From assembly GCA_965249785.1 (NCBI GenBank), contig CBDFMU010000009.1:98011-162010 (forward strand): 64,000 bases of DNA. Reading direction: 5' to 3'. The first letter of the stretch is position 1. The number at the start of each line of letters is the position of its first letter. The notes beneath the pieces were generated by a model. It was given only the letters and a program-made list of their open reading frames with translations, was not told the origin of the DNA and ran no database searches. Below, piece by piece: positions 44,872 to 53,509 of this stretch. The translations under genes and the position numbers were made by a program. The stretch comes from M3007 sp965249785. GTDB taxonomy: Bacteria; Bacteroidota; Bacteroidia; Chitinophagales; Saprospiraceae.

Positions 44872-44912
44872 AAGGGGCAAAGGCGCGAATCGCACTTTTG
44901 CCCCTTTGTTTT
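44872..44912 (+). terminator. Hairpin between the convergent M36 and ctlX genes
   Basis: Stem AAGGGGCAAA / TTTGCCCCTT, followed by TGTTTT. It can serve the M36 gene and, less well, ctlX on the other strand. Confidence 0.7.
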
Positions 44913-44920
44913 CTTAGCTC

Positions 44921-45856
44921 TTACCCCTTCACTTCCGGCAAAAATACTTCCGCCATCATGCAGCGGGCCGAGCCGCCACCGTAAGTTTCGATGGTCGGAA
45001 TGGGGCTATGCAACAATGTAGTATGGCCTTCCAAAGTACTGATTTGCTTCGGTGTCAACGCGTGGTAAGCCGTGGAAGACATGACCAGTAAAGTCTGCCC
45101 GGCGGTGGTACGCACTTGCAGCATATTGCCAGCAAAAGCGTGCATCTGCTCCAAAGTAATGGTCACAATTTCTTTGTGGGTCGCCTTGAATTTTTGCTCC
45201 AGCATTTGTCGCTCGGCAGCATCACGCACCGTATCCAGACAAATGACGACAAATGTCTCGCCCAGCGCCATCATTACATTCGTGTGGTAAATATCCTGTC
45301 CATTAGCGTCGGTGGCATGAAACACAACCTTTTGATAATCAATCTCTTGGCATAGGTCATCGAGCAATTGCTCATCTGTGCGAGGACTCAGGCAGGCATA
45401 GGCAAGGCGATGGGCATGATCGAAAATAATACTGCCCGTACCTTCCAGATAGCGTTCGCGTTTTTCATTAAATTCAAAATTCAGCCGTCGGTCAGAACGA
45501 AAACCCTCTTCCAGCACCTGCGTAAGAATCTGCCGCCGTCGTTCCCGACGGCGCGTAGGGGCAAACATCGGATAGGTAATAATAAAGCCTTCCTGATGAA
45601 AACTAACCCAGTTATTGGGGAATATTGCATCGGGTTTGACGGGCCTAATGGAGTCCTTAGCCACTATAACTTGCACTCCGGCGGCACGCAAACGCTCCAC
45701 AAAACCATCGAATTCCTCGATAGCCTGCTGCTCCATTTGTTCGGGGGTCAGACGCGTATCGCGACTTTGAAAAGCATTATTGGCGGCCGTCTCTTCATTG
45801 AACGCGAAATGCGCCGGGCGCACCATCAGAATATGGGAAGTAGTTTGGCGGCGCAC
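44921..45856 (-). CDS. ctlX: Citrulline utilisation hydrolase CtlX-type guanidino-modifying enzyme
   Basis: 311 residues. Pentein-fold features: MVRPAHFAFNEETAANNAFQ, then PDAIFPNNWVSFH (substrate Asp/Asn), ERYLEGTGSIIFDH (Glu-Gly-Thr-Gly), the His of QDIYHTNVMMALGETFVVIC, and the catalytic Cys in YGGGSARCMMAEVFLP. This matches the CtlX branch of arginine-deiminase-like enzymes. It hydrolyses a guanidino or ureido group, in CtlX the breakdown of citrulline. A TATCTTTG promoter is about 180 bases upstream. Confidence 0.88.
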   Translation of the reverse strand: MRRQTTSHILMVRPAHFAFNEETAANNAFQSRDTRLTPEQMEQQAIEEFDGFVERLRAAGVQVIVAKDSIRPVKPDAIFPNNWVSFHQEGFIITYPMFAPTRRRERRRQILTQVLEEGFRSDRRLNFEFNEKRERYLEGTGSIIFDHAHRLAYACLSPRTDEQLLDDLCQEIDYQKVVFHATDANGQDIYHTNVMMALGETFVVICLDTVRDAAERQMLEQKFKATHKEIVTITLEQMHAFAGNMLQVRTTAGQTLLVMSSTAYHALTPKQISTLEGHTTLLHSPIPTIETYGGGSARCMMAEVFLPEVKG

Positions 45857-45857
45857 A

Positions 45858-46152
45858 GGGGAGAGAGGTGAGAGGAAGGTGAGAGAGTGTGAGAGTGTGA
45901 GAGAAATTTGAGGAGAAGGTGAGGGTGCTGATAATCAACCATTTAAACACATACTTCTTTTGTTTCTGCTCTATTTGATTAGCTCCGAGCAAACCAGGAT
46001 CGGAAACTTTATGCTTTTTTGAAGGAAAATGGGGCGCAAAGATAAAGGCGTGTCGGGCTTGCCAGTTCTTTGCGTTTCAAAAATTGCTATAATTTTGTGC
46101 CACCCCAAATCTCTCCCATTTTTCTCACGCCTCTCACTCTCTCACGCCTCCC
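45858..46152. other. Spacer with purine-rich simple repeat and matching pyrimidine tract
   Basis: 45858-45930 is rich in GTGAGAG units (GTGAGAGAGTGTGAGAGTGT). 46105-46150 has the inverse type (CTCACGCCTCTCACTCTCTC). They could fold back on each other across about 180 bases. Between them lies the ctlX promoter element. No gene is seen. Confidence 0.5.
46037..46044 (-). promoter_or_regulatory. -7 promoter element for ctlX
   Basis: The minus strand reads TATCTTTG. It is the only consensus match in the divergent ctlX/DUF3667 spacer. Confidence 0.4.
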
Positions 46153-47238
46153 TTGAAAAGGTATTGCCATAACTGCTTCCATCCACTGCCCTACAAGGCA
46201 AAGTTCTGTTCGCAATGTGGTCAACGCGACTCGGATGGTAAAATGGGTATGCGCGGGTTATTGGGGAAACTCTGGAACAACACTTTTCACCTGGAAGGAA
46301 AATTCCTGCGCACCGCCTGGCAGCTATTCGTGCCGGGGCTGGTGACTAGCGAATTTTTCAAAGGCAAACAAGACCGCTACCCCCACCCGATCCGGTTGTT
46401 CGGTATTGTCATGTTTTTCTTTTTACTGCTGCTCAATCGGAATGTAAATACCAACGGAGCGCAACAATCGGGCTTGAATTTTTCTACCGAGCCAGATACG
46501 ACTCGCAAGGAAAATACGGAAACATACTTCCGTAAAATGGAGCACCAGGCGGCACTGAATGATATTCAAAAAAATTACTCCGCGCTGCCCACCAATTTAC
46601 AAACTCCACAAACGAAAAAAGCAGTAGATAGTCTGCTAATTCTATATGGTCATCAACATGGCCTGGAAGATTTTTCGCTAGGAGGTCAAAAAGAAGATAC
46701 ACTGGATATAAATTTAATTACTAAAAACTTTCATATTTCCAAGTTAGATATTGCTCGCTACGAACCAGATGAAATCATCCGACGAACGGGCGTCACTAAC
46801 TGGATAGAGCGTATTGTTATTCGGCAAGCCATTAAATCTTTTAAGAACCCCGAAGCATTAGGACACGCTTATATTGGTAGCCTTACGTGGACACTTTTAT
46901 CTATTATTACTTCTATGGCCGGGTTACTAGCCTTGCTTTATTGGCGACAAAAGCGCTATTATGTAGAACATTTCATCTTTCTACTACATTTTCATACCGG
47001 CGCGCTGCTTCTACTTACACTAGGCCTTTTACTAAAACAATTTAATTTGTTTAGTGGGAATGTACTTGAAAATATGGCACTGTTTATTTGGCTGGGCATG
47101 TTCCTTGGGTTATGGCGTTATTATGGGCAAGGCTTTGGCAAAACGCTAGCTAAGTGGTTGATATTCAGCTTACTGTATATTTTTATTATGGGAATAAATT
47201 TTATAATTGGTTTATTAGGCGTTTTCGCTTTTTATTGA
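46153..47238 (+). CDS. DUF3667 membrane protein with N-terminal zinc ribbon
   Basis: 361 residues from a TTG at 46153; no ATG is near. The N-terminus KRYCHNCFHPLPYKAKFCSQCGQ is a zinc ribbon (two CxxC). The conserved DUF3667 core is LGKLWNNTFHLEGKFLRTAWQLFVPG...SEFFKGKQDRYPHPIRLF, followed by the first TM helix. A soluble linker (about 100-230) and four more TM helices follow (LLSIITSMAGLLALLYW to the C-terminal YIFIMGINFIIGLLGVFAF). The family is common in Bacteroidota and has no known function. Confidence 0.85.
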   Translation: MKRYCHNCFHPLPYKAKFCSQCGQRDSDGKMGMRGLLGKLWNNTFHLEGKFLRTAWQLFVPGLVTSEFFKGKQDRYPHPIRLFGIVMFFFLLLLNRNVNTNGAQQSGLNFSTEPDTTRKENTETYFRKMEHQAALNDIQKNYSALPTNLQTPQTKKAVDSLLILYGHQHGLEDFSLGGQKEDTLDINLITKNFHISKLDIARYEPDEIIRRTGVTNWIERIVIRQAIKSFKNPEALGHAYIGSLTWTLLSIITSMAGLLALLYWRQKRYYVEHFIFLLHFHTGALLLLTLGLLLKQFNLFSGNVLENMALFIWLGMFLGLWRYYGQGFGKTLAKWLIFSLLYIFIMGINFIIGLLGVFAFY

Positions 47239-47242
47239 AAAA

Positions 47243-47410
47243 TTATAGTAGAAGTTTAGAGAGTGGAGAATGTTGATAAAATGTTGATTGATGACTATTG
47301 ATTTTCCGGCGATTATTCACGAGACCTATAAGGTTTATAAACCTTATAGGTCTAATATGCTTTATAATTTTCTAAATCTTCTAAACATCCTCCACCTCTC
47401 TAAACCAACA
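47243..47410. repeat. Composite spacer repeat: two inverted family A-like halves around a perfect 32-base palindrome
   Basis: 47243-47300 resembles the start of repeat family A (TTATAGTAGAAGTTTAGAG). 47360-47405 resembles it in inverse (CTTCTAAACATCCTCCACCT, then CTCTAAACC). Between them 47322-47353 is a perfect palindrome, AGACCTATAAGGTTTA plus its complement. It lies between the DUF3667 gene and gatB and may terminate the former. Confidence 0.6.
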
Positions 47411-47429
47411 AAAAACGACCAACCCACCC

Positions 47430-48896
47430 ATGCAATACGAAACCGTCATCGGCCTCGAAACCCACGTTCAGCTCAGCACCGCGTCCAAAGCCTTTTGTGC
47501 AGACTCAGCGGCTTTCGGCGGTGCGCCTAATACGCACACGAGCATCATTAGTCTAGCCCATCCCGGCACCTTGCCGCGCGTCAATCGGCGGGCGATAGAG
47601 TACGCCGTGCGGCTCGGCCTGGCCCTCAATTGCCACATCAATCCGCGCAGCACCTTTGATCGCAAGAACTATTTCTACGCCGATTCGCCCAAGGGTTTCC
47701 AGACTACGCAGGATCGCAGCCCGATTTGCATTGGTGGAAAAGTAGAGATTATAGTCAATGGTCAGCCAACCACGATTCGTTTGCATCATATTCATTTAGA
47801 GGAAGATGCGGGCAAAAGTCTGCACGATCAAGACCCTGCCGATTCGTTGATCGACCTCAACCGTGCCGGAGTGCCGCTCCTCGAAATCGTGAGTGAACCC
47901 GACCTGCGCAGTGCCGAAGCCGTGACAGCTTATGTGGAAGAAATCCGCCGTCTGGTGCGCTGGCTGGACATCAGCGACGGCAACATGGAGGAAGGCTCGT
48001 TACGCTGCGACGTGAACGTTTCGGTGCGCGAACAAGGCGCGGAACAGTTTGGTCAACGCTGCGAAATCAAGAATATGAACTCCATGCGTTTTGCTCGCCG
48101 TGCCATTGAATATGAAGTGCAACGCCAGATCGCGCTGCTGGAAACGGGCCAAAAAGTGATGCAGGAAACGCGCGGTTTCGATGCCGAAACAGGCCGCACG
48201 TACAGTCTCCGCGAAAAAGAAAATGCCCATGATTACCGCTATTTTCCCGAACCCGATCTGCCACCCGTGGTGCTGACACCGGAATATGTAAAAAAAATAA
48301 AAGCAGAAATGCCGCCCCTGCCCACCGCTTTGGAAATGCAATTGCAAACCCGCTATGGCTTGTCCGGCTATGATGCTGGCTTGCTGACGCAGGAGCGAGG
48401 GACGGCCTTATACTTTCTACAAATTGCTAATTTATTACTACCTGATAAATCAAATACGCCGACTGCGCCCTATAAAGCTATGGCTAATTTATTAATTAAC
48501 AAACTTTTGCCGTGGGTAAATAATATTGGGCAATCCGTAGAAGAAAATCCAGTCCCCCCCGCACAGTGGCTGGAATTCCTGCAACTTATCGAATCGGGAC
48601 AGATCAGTGGCAGTACGGCTTATCAAAGATTATTCCCGGCACTACTGGAAAATCCGACTTTTAGCCCTACCCAACTGGCCACTGATTTACAACTTTTACA
48701 AAGTAAAGATGTAGATTTTCTAGTAAAACTTGTGGAAGAGGTACTAGACCGTTATCCCGACAAAGTAGCCGATTACAAGCGCGGCAAAAAAGGTTTGATT
48801 GGCATGTTTATGGGCGAAGTGATGAAGGCCAGCCGTGGCCAGGCCGAGCCGAAAGCTACGCAGCAGTTATTGGAGGAAAGGTTAAAAGAAGTATGA
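47430..48896 (+). CDS. gatB: Aspartyl/glutamyl-tRNA(Asn/Gln) amidotransferase subunit B
   Basis: 488 residues. GatB signature sequences are present: YETVIGLETHVQLSTASKAFC, then HPGTLPRVNRRAIEYAVRLGLAL, FDRKNYFYADSPKGFQTTQ, HLEEDAGKSLHD, LIDLNRAGVPLLEIVSEPDL, MEEGSLRCDVNVSV and the DYRYFPEPDLPP loop. The C-terminal part has a GatB/YqeY tail domain (FLVKLVEEVLDRYPDKVADYKRGKKGLIGMFMGEVMK). It phosphorylates mischarged Glu-tRNAGln or Asp-tRNAAsn in the GatCAB complex. gatA and gatC are not in the window. Confidence 0.96.
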   Translation: MQYETVIGLETHVQLSTASKAFCADSAAFGGAPNTHTSIISLAHPGTLPRVNRRAIEYAVRLGLALNCHINPRSTFDRKNYFYADSPKGFQTTQDRSPICIGGKVEIIVNGQPTTIRLHHIHLEEDAGKSLHDQDPADSLIDLNRAGVPLLEIVSEPDLRSAEAVTAYVEEIRRLVRWLDISDGNMEEGSLRCDVNVSVREQGAEQFGQRCEIKNMNSMRFARRAIEYEVQRQIALLETGQKVMQETRGFDAETGRTYSLREKENAHDYRYFPEPDLPPVVLTPEYVKKIKAEMPPLPTALEMQLQTRYGLSGYDAGLLTQERGTALYFLQIANLLLPDKSNTPTAPYKAMANLLINKLLPWVNNIGQSVEENPVPPAQWLEFLQLIESGQISGSTAYQRLFPALLENPTFSPTQLATDLQLLQSKDVDFLVKLVEEVLDRYPDKVADYKRGKKGLIGMFMGEVMKASRGQAEPKATQQLLEERLKEV

Positions 48897-48953
48897 ACTA
48901 TGAACGATGAAGTATGAACTGGGCTGCTTCGTTCAAAAATTCTGTTCTTTAAT

Positions 48954-49385
48954 TCAAGAGGAAGGGAGCAAACTTGTCATGTCAGTAGGAATTTGCTGAA
49001 TAAACTTTTCCATTTCTCTCGTCTCTACTTTCTCACCCATCCATTTAGCAAGTAATTCTTTCAAGACAGGTTTGGTTTCGGCAGACAATTCAAGCGCAAT
49101 AACCAATTCATCAATATCCTTATCCGTAGCCTTACCCAACCAAGCCGTGATATAAGGCTTTTCAGAAGTTGGTTCTTCCTGAATAATGCGTACTAATCGT
49201 TGGTGAGCCAAGGCACTAAAAATAGGGTTGCCATCCTGTTCCCGTTCGCCATTTTTAAAATGAACGTTAAAAAACGAGCGAGGTTTTTCTTTTGTCACTT
49301 CTTCATACAACCGAGCATAAAAACCCTCGTTCAGGCGGTACACGCGCTGATCGGTCAAGAAATTTTTATAGAGGAAATGAGTCAT
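48954..49385 (-). CDS. Hypothetical protein coupled to a tail-anchored partner
   Basis: 143 residues from the ATG at 49385 (MTHFLYKNFLTDQRVYRLNEGFYARLYEEVTKE), which gives a 4-base ATGA overlap with the upstream gene; a start at 49391 is also possible. The C-terminal half is helical and acidic (DKDIDELVIALELSAETKPVLKELLAKWMGEKVE). No family was recognised. No signal or TM segment. The overlap implies co-translation with the membrane-anchored product at 49382-49729, so the two may form a complex. Confidence 0.6.
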   Translation of the reverse strand: MTHFLYKNFLTDQRVYRLNEGFYARLYEEVTKEKPRSFFNVHFKNGEREQDGNPIFSALAHQRLVRIIQEEPTSEKPYITAWLGKATDKDIDELVIALELSAETKPVLKELLAKWMGEKVETREMEKFIQQIPTDMTSLLPSS

Positions 49386-49729
49386 TGCCAAAAAATCAAT
49401 ATAAATAAACAGAGCAAAGAAATAAACGCAGTTCCTAAAATCACTTCTATATCAATTCGTACATCTCTACTACCTTTTTTCAAAAAGGTTTTGCTGACTT
49501 GTGCATCTACTCCACCCTTCTCGCCAACTGCCTTAATGTAATCTTCTGCTTTGTCAAAAAGTTCTTGCCGATTTTCTTGTTCTCTCGGTGACAATTTTTC
49601 TTCCAAATTATTCAGCATTGATATTCCTTCTTGCCAAGTTGGCGGCTTTTCCAAGGCCCACTTTTCACTCTCTTCAACTCCGCCACCCTGCGCTTGAATC
49701 CTACCACGATGTTTAGGGGAAGAAAACAT
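49382..49729 (-). CDS. Small hypothetical protein with a C-terminal membrane anchor
   Basis: 115 residues from the ATG at 49729 (MFSSPKHRGRIQAQGGGVEE). The start is fixed by a TATCTTTG element only 10 bases upstream; the longer frame to 49798 would cross the promoter. A coiled helical middle (NNLEEKLSPREQENRQELFDKAEDYIKAVG) is followed by KTFLKKGSRDVRIDIEV and a C-terminal TM helix (ILGTAFISLLCLFILIFW). It heads a two-gene operon. Function unknown. Confidence 0.6.
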   Translation of the reverse strand: MFSSPKHRGRIQAQGGGVEESEKWALEKPPTWQEGISMLNNLEEKLSPREQENRQELFDKAEDYIKAVGEKGGVDAQVSKTFLKKGSRDVRIDIEVILGTAFISLLCLFILIFWQ

Positions 49730-49738
49730 AGTTTTTGA

Positions 49739-49746
49739 CAAAGATA
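49739..49746 (-). promoter_or_regulatory. -7 promoter element for the small two-gene operon
   Basis: The minus strand reads TATCTTTG, with its last base 10 bases before the ATG at 49729, predicting a very short leader. Confidence 0.5.
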
Positions 49747-49798
49747 AACAGGAAAAGTAGGATGATGAAAAAATTCGTATTCCGAACTCCGCATTCAA

Positions 49799-51643
49799 TC
49801 ATGCCACCACTGCCGCTTCCTTCCCCTGATACGCGCCCGTCGCACCCACCTTTTCCCAGGGCGCAAACGCATTTTTCGACTCCCGCAGCGGCGCACGCAA
49901 TTCCGGAAAATGACGAATCAGCACGTCTTTCATAGTCGTGTTTTGCACCCAATTCATGCCTGTTTTAGTGTACACCTCTGGCCGCCAGTCGCTGGCAAAA
50001 AGGCGGTCGCTTTTGAGGCGACGCGAAGCCATGAGGATAAATACGCGGAAAGCCGTATCGCTGAACCCAAAACCTTTGGGCAGCGGCTCGCAGAGTGTAC
50101 CCACCAGCAAATCCACCTTCTCAATATCACCGCCATACACCTCGCTGACTTCCTGCGCCAGTTCGCGATTACCGCCCGTTAATTCCTCAAAATTCTTGGC
50201 TGGCTTCAAATGAAAAAGACGGCGGAACTGGTTGTAACGCGGCACTCCGCGTTCGCGGTCGCGCAAGATGTCCACTGCCGCCATATCGAGGTGTTTACCG
50301 TCGGGCGTACGCAGGTCGCGGAGGAAATTCGGGTAGTTGTGAATCGTAATCGCTCCCGGATAATTGACCCCAAAAGAATAAAACAAATCGGTCATGGTCA
50401 GGTCGTGATCGCAGGGATTACGGGCCTTTTCAAAAATTAACTCGTTCATAGGCAGCGTAGTACGATGCTCGCCGGTCTGCACATCGAAGAAAGCCACATT
50501 GTCGGGCAGCAGGGGGTGCAGGCGATAGACGGACACAAATTCCTCGGTCAGCGAAAACGGCACCCCGTTCTGATCGGTCTTGGAACCGGGAATACCGCTA
50601 ATGGTTTCGCTGGGCGAAATGCGGCTCATCATCTTGTACAGTTTTTCGCCCATGATGCCCCACCAGTTGGCGTTCATGCCGATTTGCAGAGCCGGGTGCG
50701 CGAGGATGGCGGGCGTCCATTCCACCGTATGGATTTTGGCCATCAGCGCGCAGTTGACCATGCGGGCCGTATCGAAAATCTGGTCGCTGGTCCAGTGTGG
50801 ATATTCGCGGATCAGTTCGTCGCAGATGGCGTTGTGTTCGCGGGCAAACAGCGTATGCAGCAGTTCGAGGCCCGTCCACCAGTTATCGCTGAAACCTGTG
50901 ACCGGAATGCCATTAGCGTCGCGGGGCAGAAAGTAATCCACGCTTTCTTCATTCATTATCAGTTTGCCACAATTAGCCTTGTCGCGCAGCAGTTGCGTAT
51001 GCGCCTCGGAGGAGCCGTAAATCTGCGAACCATCCCACCAGTGCGAGTTTTTATTGCGGTAAGCCGGGTATTTCCGGTCGGTATCGTCCAGCGGTGTATC
51101 CACTTCCGTGCGAAAAACGCGCATGTGTGGGTCCGACCAGGTATCGCCTTCCGGCAGCGGAATATCCACCTGCTCGGTACTATCGTGGTGACCAAACCAG
51201 TCGTGTACCTGAAACTGAATCCACGCCGCCGCCAGCAGATTGACGATGGTAGCGGGTTTGAATTCCGTACGCGCCATGAGTTTTTCGCTGATGAGTCGCG
51301 GATTGGGGGTCATCAATTCCTCCGGCGAAGGCTGCGCCGTGTATTCGCGGGGTACATTACGGCCCAGACGCATACCCGTGCAGCCCATGCGCGGCTGATC
51401 CAAATCGTTGAAAATTCCATCGGAATGGCGGGCGGCCATGTAGCGCGTATCGTGCATCGGGCAGGTGGCCTTGGAGCCCTGCGGCTCGGCGGAGGCATAC
51501 GCGTCGTGCAGGTTTTTGTGGCGCAGCTCGATACGGAAGGCGGCGAGGTTGGCTACGCCGATCCATTTCGGCAGGCGGTGCCAGGCGACGAGGCGATTGA
51601 GACCTTTGAAGGAGCTGACGAAGATGCGTTGCGAGAGTTTCAT
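49799..51643 (-). CDS. Animal-type haem peroxidase family protein (alpha-dioxygenase/peroxinectin-like)
   Basis: 614 residues from the ATG at 51643 (MKLSQRIFVSSFKGLNRLVAW); the open frame to 51817 lacks similarity. The distal His region is LLAAAWIQFQVHDWFGHHDS. The proximal part is WWTGLELLHTLFAREHNAICDELIREYPHW, and further conserved is WTPAILAHPALQIGMNANWWG. The pattern is that of bacterial members of the cyclooxygenase/peroxidase superfamily, closest to alpha-dioxygenases that oxidise fatty acids. No signal peptide is evident. The frame starts close to the TIR island but points away from it. Confidence 0.85.
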   Translation of the reverse strand: MKLSQRIFVSSFKGLNRLVAWHRLPKWIGVANLAAFRIELRHKNLHDAYASAEPQGSKATCPMHDTRYMAARHSDGIFNDLDQPRMGCTGMRLGRNVPREYTAQPSPEELMTPNPRLISEKLMARTEFKPATIVNLLAAAWIQFQVHDWFGHHDSTEQVDIPLPEGDTWSDPHMRVFRTEVDTPLDDTDRKYPAYRNKNSHWWDGSQIYGSSEAHTQLLRDKANCGKLIMNEESVDYFLPRDANGIPVTGFSDNWWTGLELLHTLFAREHNAICDELIREYPHWTSDQIFDTARMVNCALMAKIHTVEWTPAILAHPALQIGMNANWWGIMGEKLYKMMSRISPSETISGIPGSKTDQNGVPFSLTEEFVSVYRLHPLLPDNVAFFDVQTGEHRTTLPMNELIFEKARNPCDHDLTMTDLFYSFGVNYPGAITIHNYPNFLRDLRTPDGKHLDMAAVDILRDRERGVPRYNQFRRLFHLKPAKNFEELTGGNRELAQEVSEVYGGDIEKVDLLVGTLCEPLPKGFGFSDTAFRVFILMASRRLKSDRLFASDWRPEVYTKTGMNWVQNTTMKDVLIRHFPELRAPLRESKNAFAPWEKVGATGAYQGKEAAVVA

Positions 51644-51886
51644 AGGAAAAACCGATTGTTTTAGGTTGGTAAAAAGAAAGTGCGCGGGGAGATTTGCGGG
51701 ACGAAAATAGGGAGTTGCGGGGAAAAATTTGGGGTGAAATGCGTAAGTGGCGAGTGTGAGGCAGTAAGTGGCGCCGCCGATGGGCTCAAGGCTATTGCTT
51801 TCTGGCAAAACAGCCAAGGGTGATAGAAAAATCGCCGATACAAATAAAAAACAAAAAATTTATTAAATTTTAAAACAAATTGTTTT

Positions 51887-51894
51887 TAACTTTG
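51887..51894 (+). promoter_or_regulatory. -7 promoter element for the plus-strand TIR gene
   Basis: TAACTTTG, 79 bases before the ATG at 51974, in very AT-rich sequence (51840-51890). Confidence 0.4.
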
Positions 51895-51973
51895 CCCATC
51901 GAAATAAGTCTGTACTGGGTTTGGCAAAACCAGCTATATATTCACGCCAAATTCACAGCAGGTTTATTTCGAT

Positions 51974-53044
51974 ATGGCCAAAAATGAAAAATGGAAAGTC
52001 TTCCTGTGCTATGCGCGGGAAAGCCAGTCGCTCATGGATGATTTCTGTGACCGCTTCAAAGATTATAATGAGCGGGACATGGAAATACTTTACGATCGGA
52101 ACGCGGCATCTGGCAATATGCACGAAATATTTCATCGATTCGCTACCGAATGCGATGTCGCCGTACTGCTTGTTAACGCCAGATTGGTTAATCCGGGAAG
52201 TTACGCCAATCAATACGAGGTACCGGTATTACTGGAAAGACAGCGGGCTGGTGAAGTTATTTTGGTCGGCGTTCGGTTTTCAAACGTCTCGGATTTGGAG
52301 GAATGGAATGCGGAAGGAGATATTTATTTCTTTTCCGTAACCAACAGCGATTTACCTTATACACGGGACAAGAAACGAGATGATCAGGTTTATCTTCGGA
52401 AATTTGCCGTTTATCGTCAGGTAGATGAAAACGATCGAGATGATTTTCATGATCGACTACGAATGTGGATCAAAGAATGTATACGCAAGAGAAAGCAAGT
52501 TGATGCTGGCAATGGCATTGCTATCCCTTCTTCTTCCGATTCAATTCTTCGTGATCCGCGCATTATAGAACAAAAATTGAGCGATATGAAGCCGAACTCC
52601 CTGCTTTTCAACCTGGAAAAGCGTCTCAGTGAAGATACGTCTTGGTGGGCAGAGGCCGATATTTCCTTACCGGGGGAAAACGCCTCCTGGGCTTTTTGGT
52701 ATTGCCTGCGGCAGGCGGATAAATATCAAGAAATCCAGGATGCCCTTTGTAAACTCACCCCGGAGGACCCACTCAAAAAATTGTACGACCAATTCTCTAA
52801 AATAGAAAAACGAAATACTGCGATACGACGTTTGATGGAGGATGTTGTCTCCGATGACGAGGATAGCCATGACTTGGAAAAATGCCTTTCTAGGGTCGAC
52901 CGGGTGCTGGAAAAATCGACTGAAAAGATTATCGCCTCACCACGCAGGAATCATACAGAGGCTAAATCCGAGCTTTTTGATGCGGTAGAAGCATTGCGTG
53001 AGATGCTGAAAACAATCGGGGGAAGTAGTTTGGGGGGCTCCTGA
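51974..53044 (+). CDS. TIR-domain protein with a unique helical C-terminal domain
   Basis: 356 residues. Residues 6-173 are a TIR domain starting KWKVFLCYARESQSLMDDFC, with the putative NADase Glu at E82 (GSYANQYEVPVLL, pattern Y-x4-E). It is about 91% identical to the second TIR of the 1045-residue protein on the other strand (about 15 differences in 168 by my count). Residues ~175-356 have no counterpart there: a low-complexity linker, then LLFNLEKRLSEDTSWWAEAD and helices to the Gly/Ser end GGSSLGGS. This could be an effector-associated adaptor domain. The gene stops at 53042; in the same frame two more stops follow before a copy of the paralogue's tail. Role: probable NAD-cleaving or signalling effector, by family analogy. 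Confidence 0.85.
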   Translation: MAKNEKWKVFLCYARESQSLMDDFCDRFKDYNERDMEILYDRNAASGNMHEIFHRFATECDVAVLLVNARLVNPGSYANQYEVPVLLERQRAGEVILVGVRFSNVSDLEEWNAEGDIYFFSVTNSDLPYTRDKKRDDQVYLRKFAVYRQVDENDRDDFHDRLRMWIKECIRKRKQVDAGNGIAIPSSSDSILRDPRIIEQKLSDMKPNSLLFNLEKRLSEDTSWWAEADISLPGENASWAFWYCLRQADKYQEIQDALCKLTPEDPLKKLYDQFSKIEKRNTAIRRLMEDVVSDDEDSHDLEKCLSRVDRVLEKSTEKIIASPRRNHTEAKSELFDAVEALREMLKTIGGSSLGGS

Positions 53045-53071
53045 AATTAGCCAACGAAGAAAATTTTGTAA

Positions 53072-53509
53072 ACAATAGACGCAAACGAATTAATCGTATT
53101 TAAGGGTAATTTATCTAAAAAGAAAGCTAAAGACTACGATGTATTCTTTGGCAAGGTAGACAATTATCTACAGGGAATTTCGCGAGCCAAGATTAGTGCG
53201 AAAGATGAAGAGTTCATCACTACTCTAAGTGACACGCTTGACCATATGCTTGATGAGCAAGGAACAATATTTACAGAAATGCCCTCTTTTAAAACATCGC
53301 TTGACACACTTGCCGGGCAACTTGCTAATATTGCCTTGAGCATCAATAGTGGTGGGCATAAGGATCCAGAAAATGATATCGCCGGAAAATTAAGGAATTT
53401 TAAAGGATCGTTTAATGCTTTTGTTCAATCTTTCTCCAACAAAAATACAGGTATACTGACAAGTGTAGCCATCGAAGAATTTTTGAGGCAATTGACCCAT
53501 CTCAATTAG
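53072..53509 (+). pseudogene. Orphaned copy of the helical tail of the double-TIR protein
   Basis: The frame from 53072 to the stop at 53507-53509 encodes KAKDYDVFFGKVDNYLQGIS, then RAKISAKDEEFITTLSDTLD, and LAGQLANIALSINSGGHKDP, matching residues ~938-1040 of the protein at 54193-57330 at high identity. The region before an internal ATG at 53246 has no standard start, although homology begins at about 53120. A product from 53246 would lack half of the module. It is in the same frame as the upstream TIR gene but separated by TGA, TAG and TAA. It extends 25 residues past the paralogue (NKNTGILTSVAIEEFLRQLT). Confidence 0.65.

Noticed and set aside
50465..51664. 399-codon plus-strand open frame over the haem peroxidase gene
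   Set aside because: Antisense shadow; the peroxidase motifs are on the minus strand.
51921..52340. 139-codon frame overlapping the plus-strand TIR gene
   Set aside because: A different frame of the TIR coding sequence. The same shadow appears over the paralogous TIR at 54696-55025.
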